From the NCBI GenBank assembly GCA_021845985.1, contig JAJZES010000023.1, forward strand, positions 1 to 59,853: 59,853 bases of DNA, given 5' to 3'. This DNA is from Pseudomonadota bacterium (lineage in GTDB: Bacteria > Pseudomonadota > Alphaproteobacteria > Acetobacterales > Acetobacteraceae). Each line of letters begins with the position of its first letter. Positions within the stretch are counted from its first letter, which is position 1. This document shows, piece by piece, positions 49,289 to 57,469 of this stretch. The notes under the pieces were generated by a model that saw only the letters and a list, made by a program, of their open reading frames with translations, was not told the DNA's origin and did not search any database. A program made the position numbers and the translations under genes.

Positions 49289-49999
49289 CTACAGCGCCAG
49301 ACTGCCGACGCTGGTGCCGCCACAGACGAACAACGTCTGCCCGGTGATGAAGCCGCTGGCCGGATCGGCCAGGAACATCACCGCCCGCGCCACGTCCTCC
49401 GGCCGCCCCAGCCGCCGCACCGGGATGCCGCGCAGCAGGCCGGCGATGCGTGCGTCCCCCTCCGGCAGCACCTCGTGGAACATCTCCGTCTCGATCGGTC
49501 CAGGCGCCACCGCGTTCACCGTGATCCCCTCCGGTCCCAGTTCCAGCGCCCAGGTGCGAACCAGCCCGATCAGCGCCGCCTTGGTCGCCGCATAGGCGCT
49601 GCGGGTCGGCAGCCCGAGCGCCGCGCGCGACGAAATCAGCACGATCCGCCCGAACCCCGCCGCCCGCATCGCCGGCAGCGATGCCTGCGCCAGGAGCAGC
49701 GCCGCCGACACATGCAGCCGTGACAGCACCGCCACATCCTGCGTCGTCACCTCGGCCAGCAGCGCCGGACGCATCGCCCCGGCATTATGCACCAGCGTCG
49801 CCACCGATCCCGCCGCCCGCGCCGCCGCCGCCGTCGCCGCCTCGTCGGACAGATCGACGACGATGCTGCGCAGCCGCGCATCGGCCAGCGGCGACGGCCG
49901 TTGATCGAGCGAAATCACATCGCGCCCCGCCGCCAGCAGCATGCGGCAGATCGCCAGCCCGATGCCGCTGCTGCCGCCGGTCACCAGCGCGCGGCTCAT
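49289..49999 (-). CDS. Short-chain dehydrogenase/reductase
   Basis: The 236-residue SDR has the NAD(P) loop TGGSSGIG (about 7-14), NAG at about 77-79, the active-site serine in RIVLISSRAALG, and YxxxK in SAYAATKAAL, plus FITGQTLFVCGGTS near the end as in FabG-like enzymes. A likely role is oxidation of a dihydrodiol or hydroxyacyl intermediate formed by the dioxygenase and thiolase-like neighbours. Start ATG 49999 overlaps the OB-fold gene stop by 4 bp. Confidence 0.85.
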   Translation of the reverse strand: MSRALVTGGSSGIGLAICRMLLAAGRDVISLDQRPSPLADARLRSIVVDLSDEAATAAAARAAGSVATLVHNAGAMRPALLAEVTTQDVAVLSRLHVSAALLLAQASLPAMRAAGFGRIVLISSRAALGLPTRSAYAATKAALIGLVRTWALELGPEGITVNAVAPGPIETEMFHEVLPEGDARIAGLLRGIPVRRLGRPEDVARAVMFLADPASGFITGQTLFVCGGTSVGSLAL

Positions 50000-50337
50000 C
50001 GCGCCTCCAGCACGGCATGCCCGGTCGCATCGAGCGCCGCGCGCACCTGCACCGCATTCCCGATCGCCGGCCGATCCGGTGCGAAGCACAGCACCACCGG
50101 CCCCTCCGCCAGCCGCACCAGCGCCAGCGCCAGCGGCAGCCGCGCGCGAAACATCTCCTCATGGCTGTGATGCAGCACCGTCCGCGCCAGCACCGTGCCC
50201 GGCCGCACCGCCGCCGCCTCCCATGCCGGATCGTCGGCGAGACAGGCGGCGCAGCAGGCGCGCGGCGGATATTGCACATGGCCGCAGACGCGGCACCGCT
50301 GCACCGCGAACAGCCCCGCCGCCGCCGCGGCCTTCAT
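49996..50337 (-). CDS. DUF35 OB-fold zinc-ribbon protein, partner of the thiolase
   Basis: The 113-residue protein has a rubredoxin-like zinc ribbon CRVCG...CCAACL (about 15-33) and a following OB-fold (about 45-110, GTVLARTVLHHSHEEMFRARLPLALALVRL). In mycobacteria, archaea and many proteobacteria such DUF35 proteins form a complex with thiolase-like or HMG-CoA-synthase proteins (for example ChsH2, the Ltp2 partner). The 4-bp overlap with the thiolase-like gene (50334) supports the same complex. Confidence 0.8.
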   Translation of the reverse strand: MKAAAAAGLFAVQRCRVCGHVQYPPRACCAACLADDPAWEAAAVRPGTVLARTVLHHSHEEMFRARLPLALALVRLAEGPVVLCFAPDRPAIGNAVQVRAALDATGHAVLEAR

Positions 50338-51491
50338 TGCCCCAGCACGCAGGCGGCCGAGCACAGGCCGCGATCGTAATTGATCATGCCGAAGCCGCTG
50401 ACCAGCGCATGTCGCGCGCCGGCCACCTGGCGTCCCTCGGCCGTCCCGGTCAGTTGCCGCAGCGCCTCGACCAGACCGAGATAGCCGCCCGCCGCCCCGG
50501 CCTGCCCCATCGAGAGCTGGCCGCCGCCGGTGTTCATCGGCAGGTCGCCGTCCACGGTGAAATCATGCGCGCGTGCGAACGCCACCGCCTCCCCCTTCGC
50601 GCAGAACCCCAGATCCTCGAGCTGCATCAGCGCGATCACTGGGTAATCGTCATAGGTCTGCACCACATCCATATCGCCGGGGGCAAGCCCGGCCTGCGCC
50701 CACAGCGCCTCGCGGTCCATCGCCCAGCCGCCGCGCAACTGCACCGGATCGTCGGGGAACGCATGGTGCCGCTCGATCGCGCCGAGCAGCCGCACATGGC
50801 GCAGCCCGAGCGCCTCGGCCCGCCCGCGCTGCATCACCAGGAACCCGTCGGCGCCGGCACAGGGCATGACGCAGTCAAACAGATGCAGCGGCTCGGCGAT
50901 CGGCCGCGCCGCAAGATACTGTTCAAGCGTCAGCGCGCCGCGCAGCAGCGCCAGCGGATTGCGCCGCGCATTGTCCCGCTGCGCCACGCACAGACGGCCG
51001 AAATCCTGCCGCGTCGCCCCGTAGCGGTGCATATAGGCGTCGGTGATCAGGGCGAAACTGGCATTGGCCCCGCCGGCGCCGTAGGGATAGACGGCCGCGC
51101 GGGAAAAGCTGCTGAAGCCGGCAAGCAGGTCGCGGAAGCTGCCGTCGTTGGCGGTATCGCCGGCAATGCAGGCGACGACATCGGCATCCCCCGCCTGCAC
51201 CGCCCGCGCCGCCCGCCGCAGCGCCACGACGCCGCAGGCGCCGCCCATCGGCAACCATTCGAGATAGCGCGGCGACAGCCCGACATGCTGCGTCAAGGCA
51301 ACCGCGGTATCCGGCCCGAGCGTGAAACTCGACGCGCACAGCCCGTCGATCACCAACTTGCGCAGCCCGCTCTGCGCCACCAGCGCCGCCAGCGCCCGCG
51401 CCAGGAACCAGTCCGCGCCATGCTCCGAACGCCGCACATACGGCACCGTCACCGGTACCGCCGCGACAATGTCGTCGTAGCCGCGGCTCAC
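50334..51491 (-). CDS. Thiolase-like protein (lipid-transfer/SCP-x type)
   Basis: The 385-residue thiolase-fold protein has LRKLVIDGLCASSFTLGPDT and the substrate-loop segment YLEWLPMGGACGVVALRRAARAV, in which the usual nucleophile Cys region (GGAC) is present. The C-terminal catalytic signature is changed to DGDLPMNTGGGQLSMGQAGAAGGYLGLVEALRQL, as in SCP-x/Ltp-type retro-aldolases and thiolases that work with a DUF35 partner. It may cleave a side chain or acyl-CoA. The GTG at 51491 overlaps the previous stop (GTGA), which defines the start. Confidence 0.8.
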   Translation of the reverse strand: MSRGYDDIVAAVPVTVPYVRRSEHGADWFLARALAALVAQSGLRKLVIDGLCASSFTLGPDTAVALTQHVGLSPRYLEWLPMGGACGVVALRRAARAVQAGDADVVACIAGDTANDGSFRDLLAGFSSFSRAAVYPYGAGGANASFALITDAYMHRYGATRQDFGRLCVAQRDNARRNPLALLRGALTLEQYLAARPIAEPLHLFDCVMPCAGADGFLVMQRGRAEALGLRHVRLLGAIERHHAFPDDPVQLRGGWAMDREALWAQAGLAPGDMDVVQTYDDYPVIALMQLEDLGFCAKGEAVAFARAHDFTVDGDLPMNTGGGQLSMGQAGAAGGYLGLVEALRQLTGTAEGRQVAGARHALVSGFGMINYDRGLCSAACVLGQ

Positions 51492-51952
51492 AGAAACAAC
51501 TGCACCGAGGGCAGCGCCGCGTCGCAATTGAGCAGATCGACGCGCTTGCGGCGGATCAGCAGGCCGCCGCCGGCCGCGATCAGATCATGCGTCGCCACGC
51601 CATACAGTATCAGCATGGCATCGCCCTTGGCCTCGGCGTAGCTGAACGGCGTGCGCGCGCGCCAGGCCCCGTCGCCGACCTGCGCCGCCTCCGGCGCCTG
51701 CAAGACATGCTGGGAAAAGCTCGGCGGTTGCTGCGACGGCGGATCGCGCCGCAGCCGCTCGATGCGCAGGCGCAGCAGCAGCCGATCCTCATAGGCGAGC
51801 GAGGTGTGCTCCTCGCCGTCGCTCTGCCCGCGGCTGAGCGGCACCCAGTAGAGCGCGTCCTCGCTGAGCAGCGCGAACCATTCCTCCCACCGCTTGTCGT
51901 CGAGCAGCCGCGCCTCGCGATAGAGGAAGCGCGCGATCTCCGCCTCGTTCAT
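51488..51952 (-). CDS. Ring-hydroxylating dioxygenase beta subunit
   Basis: The 154-residue protein has the cystatin-like fold of small dioxygenase subunits: ARFLYREARLLDDKRWEEWFALLSEDALYWVPLSR at the N-terminus, YEDRLLLRLRIERLRRD in the middle and GGGLLIRRKRVDLLNCDAAL at the end. It has a structural role in the alpha3beta3 enzyme. The ATG overlaps the alpha gene stop by 4 bp. The subunit sequence is of the benzoate/aromatic carboxylate-like type, but the substrate cannot be derived. Confidence 0.9.
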   Translation of the reverse strand: MNEAEIARFLYREARLLDDKRWEEWFALLSEDALYWVPLSRGQSDGEEHTSLAYEDRLLLRLRIERLRRDPPSQQPPSFSQHVLQAPEAAQVGDGAWRARTPFSYAEAKGDAMLILYGVATHDLIAAGGGLLIRRKRVDLLNCDAALPSVQLFL

Positions 51953-53256
51953 GCCGCCTCCGGCGCCATCATGTTCACCCAGGCGCGGAACTGGTTGCGC
52001 ATGGAAATCTCGCTGGTCCCGTTGACGGTCATGTCGCCGCCCTCACCGGCCGCGAAATCGCGGTGCAGGCTGACCCATTCATTGCCGCCGCCGGCCAGCC
52101 CCTCCTGCACCATTCGGTAGCAGGCCTGATCGTCGTGTCCGACCACCGACAGCGGCGAGTTGATCAGCCGGTTATAGGTGACGTTGCGCCGGAAGATCGC
52201 CGGTGGCGCCCCGGTCAGCCGGAACGACCAGCTTTCGATCAGCGTACGATCGACGGCGATCGGCCGGATCACGCGAATGGTCTGAATGGCGCCCTTGATG
52301 GTCAGGCTCGGGTAATAGACCGTGTTGTGCCGCACCGTGCCAAGCACGTCCTTGGCCCGCTCCGCGCCATGCGCCGCAACCATCGCCGCCTCATACTCGG
52401 GCACCGCGGCATAGGCGGAATGGATGGAGAAATGCACACCCGAGTAGGAATGCCCGTTGTCGAACACGCGCACACCCATTTTGTCGAAAAATTCGTAGCC
52501 TTCGGCGAACGGCACCAGTTGCTCGATCGCCATCGGCTTCGGCGTGTCCTTTGGCTGATCCGCCCAGAGCTGCTTCGCCGTGCCGGCCGAGGAGGCATGC
52601 GCCGCCATCGGATGCATCGTGTCGTTGAGGTTCTCGACGAACATCTTCCAGTTGCTGTCATGCAGATAGCGCAGCACGCCGCCGGCAATGACCATCTCGC
52701 CGGCCGGCGAGCGATCGACCATGTAGTCGATCGAGGACAGCGACGCGCCGAAATACTCGGCAAACCCTGGCCCCTCCGCCGACAGCCGGGCGAAGACGAA
52801 GCCGCGATAGTCGTGCGCCTGCACCGGCGACAGGCCGCGCGCCGCGTCGCACCCATCGAACCCGCTGCCGGCATAGCCGTCGCGCAGCGGCACAGCGGCG
52901 AGGCTGCCATCGATGCGATAGCTCCAGGCATGATAGGGGCAGCGGAAAAACCGGCCAACCTTGCCGGACGTCACCCCGACCAGCTTGGCCCCCTTATGGG
53001 CGCAGCGGTTGCGCAGCACGCGCACGCTGCCATCGGTCTGCCGCACCATCATCACCGGCTCGGCGCCGATCGAGCAGGTATAGAAATCGCCCGGCTCAGG
53101 TATCTGGCTGGTATGGCCGACAAACACCCAGGTCTTCGCCCACAGCCTGCGCATCTCGATCGCGAAGATGTCGGGGTCGAGATAGACGTCGCGATGCACC
53201 TCCCGGTCGCGCACCAGCGCGCGGATCGCCGCCGGATCGTCCGTGTATCTGCCCAT
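51949..53256 (-). CDS. Rieske ring-hydroxylating dioxygenase alpha subunit
   Basis: The 435-residue catalytic subunit has a Rieske [2Fe-2S] site with CAH at 85-87 and CPYH at 106-109, and a mononuclear iron site D212-xx-H215-xxxx-H220 in ENLNDTMHPMAAH. It inserts both atoms of O2 into an aromatic ring or oxidises a related substrate. Electrons must come from a ferredoxin/reductase not encoded next to it. It is the first gene of a minus-strand operon with beta, thiolase-like, DUF35, SDR and V4R genes, an organisation that suggests degradation of a ring- or terpene/sterol-like side chain via CoA esters. Confidence 0.93.
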   Translation of the reverse strand: MGRYTDDPAAIRALVRDREVHRDVYLDPDIFAIEMRRLWAKTWVFVGHTSQIPEPGDFYTCSIGAEPVMMVRQTDGSVRVLRNRCAHKGAKLVGVTSGKVGRFFRCPYHAWSYRIDGSLAAVPLRDGYAGSGFDGCDAARGLSPVQAHDYRGFVFARLSAEGPGFAEYFGASLSSIDYMVDRSPAGEMVIAGGVLRYLHDSNWKMFVENLNDTMHPMAAHASSAGTAKQLWADQPKDTPKPMAIEQLVPFAEGYEFFDKMGVRVFDNGHSYSGVHFSIHSAYAAVPEYEAAMVAAHGAERAKDVLGTVRHNTVYYPSLTIKGAIQTIRVIRPIAVDRTLIESWSFRLTGAPPAIFRRNVTYNRLINSPLSVVGHDDQACYRMVQEGLAGGGNEWVSLHRDFAAGEGGDMTVNGTSEISMRNQFRAWVNMMAPEAA

Positions 53257-53324
53257 TGCGCCTCCGGCCCCGTCCCCGCAGCGTGACGTTAGGTGAGAAC
53301 GCCGCGGCCCTCAACGTCGATCCG

Positions 53325-53340
53325 GTAAGGTGGGCGTAAG
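53325..53340 (+). promoter_or_regulatory. Direct-repeat operator GTAAG-N6-GTAAG before the PepSY gene
   Basis: GTAAG at 53325-53329 and 53336-53340 are exactly 11 bp apart, one helical turn, the spacing of OmpR/PmrA-type response-regulator half-sites. It lies 44 bp before the PepSY start. The same element precedes the response-regulator gene itself (56239-56254), so the regulator likely controls both. Confidence 0.7.
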
Positions 53341-53384
53341 TCGCGCCCGCCAGTGTCGCGCCGTTCTGACACGGAGACCGTTCG

Positions 53385-53654
53385 ATGCGCGCCACCGCTT
53401 GTTTTCTCGCTGCCGCCCTCGCCCTCGGCGCCGGCGTTCACCCCGCCGCCGCCGAAGAATCCTGCCCGTCCGCCGCAGGATCGATGATGTCCAGGGCCGC
53501 CATGACGAAGCTGCTGCAGGACCGCGGCTATACCCAGATCCGCAGTCTCTCCACCCACAACGGCTGTTACGAGGCCAAGGGTCTCGACAATGCCGGCAAG
53601 CGGTTCGAGCTGGAACTCGACGGCCAGACCGGCGCGATCGTCAACGCCGAATAG
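53385..53654 (+). CDS. Exported PepSY-domain protein
   Basis: The 89-residue protein has a signal peptide (about 1-22, ending PAAAEE) and a PepSY-like domain: SRAAMTKLLQDRGYTQIRSLSTHNGCYEAKGLDNAGKRFELELDGQTGAIV. Two cysteines (SCPSAA and NGCYE) could pair. Such small PepSY proteins are often beside cytochrome b561 and QseBC/PmrAB-like two-component genes, as here; they are thought to bind or modulate metals or redox proteins. The cytochrome b561 gene follows after 13 bp. Confidence 0.8.
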   Translation: MRATACFLAAALALGAGVHPAAAEESCPSAAGSMMSRAAMTKLLQDRGYTQIRSLSTHNGCYEAKGLDNAGKRFELELDGQTGAIVNAE

Positions 53655-53667
53655 GGGCAGCCGCCGC

Positions 53668-54294
53668 ATGGCCCGCGACAGGACGGGGATCCCGGTGTGG
53701 GACGCGCTGGTGCGCGTCGTTCACTGGGGGGTGGTGGCGCTGGTCGCCGCCGCCTTCCTGTCGCCCGACGTGAAATGGCTGCACGAACCCCTGGGCTATG
53801 CCGTGCTGGCGCTCGTGCTGGTGCGGCTCGCCTGGGGCATCGTCGGCACACGTCATGCGCGGTTCGCCGATTTCGTCGTCGGCCCGGCGGCGGTGCTCGC
53901 CTATCTCACGGCGCTCCGCCATGGCCATGGCCGCCGCTACATCGGTCACAATCCGGCCGGCGGCGTCATGGTGGTGGCGCTGCTAGCCACGCTGCTGGTC
54001 GTTACCGGAAGCGGCTGGCTGTCGGAAACCGACCGCTTCTTCGGCGTGGCGTGGGTCAGCCACCTGCACAGCGCCTCCACCGGCCTGCTGCTCGGGCTGA
54101 TCGCCTGCCACCTCGCCGGCGTCCTCATCACCAGCCTGCTGCACGGCGAGAACCTCGTCACCGCCATGATAACCGGGCGCAAGGCCGTCCTGCCCGATCA
54201 CCAGCATGAACGCGGCCCCTCCGCCGGCCCGTCCGGCCACATGCACACTGCCGTGATGCGCCGCGGCAATTCCCGCCACGATCGCCAGCCCTAG
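53668..54294 (+). CDS. Cytochrome b561 family membrane protein
   Basis: The 208-residue protein has four membrane helices and the conserved histidines for two b haems: VVHWG (about 19), WLHEPLGY (about 39), SHLHSASTG (about 132-134) and ACHLAGVL (about 148). It carries electrons across the inner membrane, possibly to an oxidised periplasmic target. The family core ends near residue 172 (AMITGRK). The last 36 residues are read from the opposite strand of the histidine kinase's ATP-binding domain, an unusual tail. A ribosome-binding site AGGGG precedes the ATG. Confidence 0.88.
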   Translation: MARDRTGIPVWDALVRVVHWGVVALVAAAFLSPDVKWLHEPLGYAVLALVLVRLAWGIVGTRHARFADFVVGPAAVLAYLTALRHGHGRRYIGHNPAGGVMVVALLATLLVVTGSGWLSETDRFFGVAWVSHLHSASTGLLLGLIACHLAGVLITSLLHGENLVTAMITGRKAVLPDHQHERGPSAGPSGHMHTAVMRRGNSRHDRQP

Positions 54295-55539
54295 CCCGGC
54301 GCCGCCCTCGTGCGGCGTCGGGCCGCGCTCGAACCGCTCGAAGATGCGCGCCCGCTGATCCGGCGGCACGCCCGGCCCGCGGTCGCGCACGACGATCGTC
54401 GCCGGCGCTCGGACAACGACCTCGACCCTGCTCGCGGCCGGGGCATGGGCCAGCGCGTTCTCGATCAGGTTGGTGACGGCGAGCACCAGCGCCGCCTGAT
54501 TGCCGCGCACCGGCGGCAACCCCGGATGCGCCCGCAGGCCAAGCTCGACGCCGCGGCGCAGCGCCAGCGGCACCAGTCCGCTGATCGCCTCGACCGCCAC
54601 GCCGCGCAGATCAACGTCCTCCGTCACGTCGAGCGGCAGCCCATCCAGCCGCGCCATGCGCAGCATTTGTCCGACCAGCCGGCCCATCCGGTCGGCGTCC
54701 CGACGCAGCGCCGCGACCTCCGGCTCGTCTCCCAGTATGTCGAGCCGTGCCGTCAGCACGGCGAGCGGGGTGCGCAGCGCGTGGGCGGCGTCCGCCATGA
54801 AGCGTCGCTCCGCGATCAGCGCCTGTTCCAGCCGGGTCAGCGCGTCGTTGACCGCATCGACCAGCGGCGCCAGTTCGCGCGGCAGCGCCTGTCGCGGCAG
54901 GCGCGCCCCCGGCCGGCCCGGCCCGACCAGCGCCGCCGCCGCCGATACCTGCCGCAAGGGTTGCAACCCCTGGCGCAGGGTCAACACGCCGACGAAGATG
55001 GTGGCAACACCGAGCGGCAGCAGCAGCCACACCGAGCCGGCGAGGAAATTGCCGATCAGGCTGTCGAGCAGCACCGATGTCTGCTCCCGCCCCTGAAGCA
55101 CCACGACGCTCCACGCACCGGCCGGGGCGACCAGTCCGACCAGGCCGTGCTCATGCCCGGCCATCGCCGGGATGCGGAACAGGCCGGGGCGCGGCGGATG
55201 GCGCAGCAGCGGCGCCAGCGCCGTGGCGGCGGCAGGGTCGGAGGTGGCGGCCAGCCGCGCGCCGGCATAGACCATGAACACGTTGTCCCCGTCCGATGCC
55301 CGAAACGGCGCGACGATCGCCTCGGGCAGTACAACCGGCGCGTCCGGCCGGATCGGCAGATGCTGCGCGATCAGCCGCACCTGATCCTGCAGGGCGGAAT
55401 CGTCGAGTTCCTCGACGGTGGCGATGACCCGCCATGCCACCGCGACGGCAGCCAGCAGCATCCCCGCCAGCATCACCGCCGCCAGCCGCCAGCCGAGCCG
55501 CAGCACCAGCGAACCGCGCCAGTTGGCCGGCAGCTTCAT
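53983..55539 (-). CDS. Sensor histidine kinase with an antisense-derived tail
   Basis: The 518-residue QseC/PmrB-like kinase has two membrane helices (about 16-36 and 160-182) flanking a periplasmic sensor, HAMP-like region, DHp with the phospho-acceptor in DAAHALRTPLAVL, and an ATPase domain with NLIENALAHAP, RDRGPGVPPDQ and GGAGLGLAIV. The catalytic core ends near residue 448. A further 70 residues, rich in Gly, Gln, Asp and Ala, come from the antisense strand of the cytochrome b561 gene until a stop at 53983. The two genes thus overlap by 312 bp tail to tail. Paired with the regulator gene (4-bp overlap). Confidence 0.88.
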   Translation of the reverse strand: MKLPANWRGSLVLRLGWRLAAVMLAGMLLAAVAVAWRVIATVEELDDSALQDQVRLIAQHLPIRPDAPVVLPEAIVAPFRASDGDNVFMVYAGARLAATSDPAAATALAPLLRHPPRPGLFRIPAMAGHEHGLVGLVAPAGAWSVVVLQGREQTSVLLDSLIGNFLAGSVWLLLPLGVATIFVGVLTLRQGLQPLRQVSAAAALVGPGRPGARLPRQALPRELAPLVDAVNDALTRLEQALIAERRFMADAAHALRTPLAVLTARLDILGDEPEVAALRRDADRMGRLVGQMLRMARLDGLPLDVTEDVDLRGVAVEAISGLVPLALRRGVELGLRAHPGLPPVRGNQAALVLAVTNLIENALAHAPAASRVEVVVRAPATIVVRDRGPGVPPDQRARIFERFERGPTPHEGGAGLGLAIVAGIAAAHHGSVHVAGRAGGGAAFMLVIGQDGLAPGYHGGDEVLAVQQAGDEDAGEVAGDQPEQQAGGGAVQVADPRHAEEAVGFRQPAASGNDQQRG

Positions 55540-56210
55540 GCGTGTCCGGCCAGCAGGTAGCCGACGCCGCGCACCGTATGGACGCTCAGTGCCGGAGCCA
55601 CCTCCGCCAGCCTGCGGCGGAGCCGATGCACCAGCACTTCAAGCGCGTTCGAGCCGAGATGCGAATCGAAGCTGTACAGCCCCTGTTCGAGTGTTTCGCG
55701 CGCCACCACGACGCCCTGCCGCCGCAGCAGCATCTCCAGCATCGCCGTCTCGCGCACCGAGAACTCGACCGGCGCGCCATCCACCCGAACCTGCCGGGTC
55801 GCAGTGTCGAGCACGAGAGGGCCGAGGCTCAGCGCGACACCCAGGGCGGCGTTCGGCCGGCGCAGCAATGCCCGCAGCCGGGCCACCAACTCCGGCAGAT
55901 GGAACGGCTTGACCAGATAGTCATCGGCCCCGGAGTCCAGGCCGGTCACCCGGTCCTCCAGCGCGTCGCGGGCGGTCAGCACCAGCACCGGCACCGCCGA
56001 CCCGCCGGCGCGCAGCCGGCGCAGCAGGACGAGTCCGTCGCCATCGGGCAGCGCACGGTCCAGGATCAGCGCGTCATAGGTGGCGACCGCCAGATAGTCG
56101 TCGGCGTCGGCCAGGTCGGGCGCCACATCCACAGCAAACCCGGCGCGCACCAGCGCTTCCCGGATCAGGGCCGCCAGATCGCGTTCATCTTCAATCACAA
56201 GCAGGCGCAT
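55536..56210 (-). CDS. OmpR-family response regulator
   Basis: The 224-residue regulator has an N-terminal receiver (about 1-115): LLVIEDERDL, phospho-acceptor Asp in ALILDRALPDGDG (about 51), VLTARDA and YLVKPFHLPEL. The C-terminal winged-helix DNA-binding domain (about 128-222) carries SVRETAMLEMLLRRQG, NALEVLVHRLRRRL and TVRGVGYLL. It is most like QseB/PmrA/TctD regulators. An 11-bp-spaced GTAAG repeat lies 29 bp before its start, and an identical one before the PepSY gene, so it probably controls itself and the PepSY-cytochrome pair. Confidence 0.93.
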   Translation of the reverse strand: MRLLVIEDERDLAALIREALVRAGFAVDVAPDLADADDYLAVATYDALILDRALPDGDGLVLLRRLRAGGSAVPVLVLTARDALEDRVTGLDSGADDYLVKPFHLPELVARLRALLRRPNAALGVALSLGPLVLDTATRQVRVDGAPVEFSVRETAMLEMLLRRQGVVVARETLEQGLYSFDSHLGSNALEVLVHRLRRRLAEVAPALSVHTVRGVGYLLAGHA

Positions 56211-56238
56211 GGAATGCTCGAAACTATGAGCCGACCAG

Positions 56239-56254
56239 CTTACAGGACGCTTAC
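56239..56254 (-). promoter_or_regulatory. Direct-repeat operator GTAAG-N6-GTAAG before the regulator gene
   Basis: On the minus strand GTAAG (56254-56250) and GTAAG (56243-56239) are 11 bp apart, with the same flank (GGTAAG) as the site at 53325-53340. It overlaps the stop codon of the TrpD2-like gene and is followed by CATAGT, a possible -10, before the regulator start. Confidence 0.7.
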
Positions 56255-57234
56255 CGGCGGCGCGCCGCCCAGATGTCCTGCGCTGCCGCGTCCGCCGCCG
56301 CGGGCGTGGCGGCGCGCCCGACCGCGAGCCACCCGAGCGCGATCGTGGCACAGATCGTCGCCATGACGTGCGGCGGCGCCGCGGCGCCGTGCCAGACGGC
56401 GGCGGGATCGACCGCCTCGGCCGCCGCCGCGCCGGCGCCCGGCCATGCCGGCAGCATCATCTCCGCGACACCCGCATCGCGCTGCCACAGATGCGCCGTC
56501 GCCGGCTTGGCCGGGTTGCGCTCGGCCTCGCCACCGCCGCCCTTCAGCACCAGCAGACGCGGCCGGTCCAGCCGCTCGGCCGCCCCCAGATGCACCGCGA
56601 CATAGGCCGGATGGAACACCCCATCGACCCCCGCCGCCGCCCGCGCCGGGTCGAGCAGCCGCACCACCGTATTGACCGGCGAGCGCAGCCCGAACAATCC
56701 GCGCAACCCGATCAGCCGATCCAGAGCGGGCGACAGCACGCGCAACGGCAGATAGGCAAACCGCTCCGCCGCCAACATCCGTTCGGCATCGCGCAAACCC
56801 TCCGCCGGCCGCAGCCCCAGCGCCGTCAACGCCGCCGCAACACTCATGCCGGCCGAAAACGTGTTGGTACCGTGCATCAACACCGGCACCCCAGCCCGCG
56901 CCAGGGCCAGCGCCGACAACAAAAACCACGGCACCTTGCGCGTCCGCCCGGCGCCATAGCTCGGCCAATCCAGCGCGCCCGGCAACGCCACACCTGCCAG
57001 CCCGGATGCCGCGCGCGCCGCCTCCACCAGCCCCGCCACCTCGTCGGCATCCTCGCCGCGATAGCGCAGCAGCATCAGGAAGGCGCCGATCTGGTGCGGA
57101 TCGGCCTCGCCGGCCAGCACCATGGCGAACGCCGCGCGCGCTTCATCGCGCGTCAACGCCCGCGACCGGCCAGGGCCGCGGCCAAGGATCGCGACATAGG
57201 GCGCGAAACGGTCAGACGGCGAAGGCGCAGACAT
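56251..57234 (-). CDS. TrpD2/YbiB-like glycosyltransferase family protein
   Basis: The 327-residue protein belongs to the anthranilate phosphoribosyltransferase fold but to the TrpD2/YbiB branch: ARAAFAMVLAGEADPHQIGAFLMLLRYRGED, VPVLMHGTNTFSAGMSVAAALTALG, SPVNTVVRLLDPARA and LVLKGGGGEAERNPAKPA. TrpD2 proteins bind nucleic acid and are often linked to DNA damage, and lack tryptophan-biosynthetic activity. The glycine loop differs from the GTGGD of true TrpD. Start MSAPSPSDRF at 57234. A single gene between the two-component and toxin-antitoxin genes. Confidence 0.82.
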   Translation of the reverse strand: MSAPSPSDRFAPYVAILGRGPGRSRALTRDEARAAFAMVLAGEADPHQIGAFLMLLRYRGEDADEVAGLVEAARAASGLAGVALPGALDWPSYGAGRTRKVPWFLLSALALARAGVPVLMHGTNTFSAGMSVAAALTALGLRPAEGLRDAERMLAAERFAYLPLRVLSPALDRLIGLRGLFGLRSPVNTVVRLLDPARAAAGVDGVFHPAYVAVHLGAAERLDRPRLLVLKGGGGEAERNPAKPATAHLWQRDAGVAEMMLPAWPGAGAAAAEAVDPAAVWHGAAAPPHVMATICATIALGWLAVGRAATPAAADAAAQDIWAARRR

Positions 57235-57407
57235 CGGCCAGACTCCTTTCCATTTCCAGGACGCCGGATCGGCAGTTACTGGCCGCCGCCTCGGCAGGCA
57301 GCCCTTACCCGGCGCCTGATCCGCCACATGCCCCGCCACCATGCATGCCAATGCGCCGGCACGCCCGGCATCGTCTCACGCGACGGCCGAGCCACAAAGA
57401 ACGTGCC

Positions 57408-57435
57408 TTGCCGAAGCGACACAGGCTGATATTAC
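57408..57435 (+). promoter_or_regulatory. Candidate promoter of the toxin-antitoxin operon
   Basis: TTGCCG (57408-57413) and TATTAC (57430-57435) have a 16-base spacer and lie 35 bp before the antitoxin start. Autoregulation by the antitoxin would be normal for this type of pair. Confidence 0.45.
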
Positions 57436-57469
57436 CGCATCAGGTACTCTTTGTGCGGGGCGCGTGGCA

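Noticed and set aside
56251-57234. Annotation as anthranilate phosphoribosyltransferase TrpD
   Set aside because: The glycine-rich PRPP loop differs and the sequence matches the TrpD2/YbiB branch; no other tryptophan genes are near.
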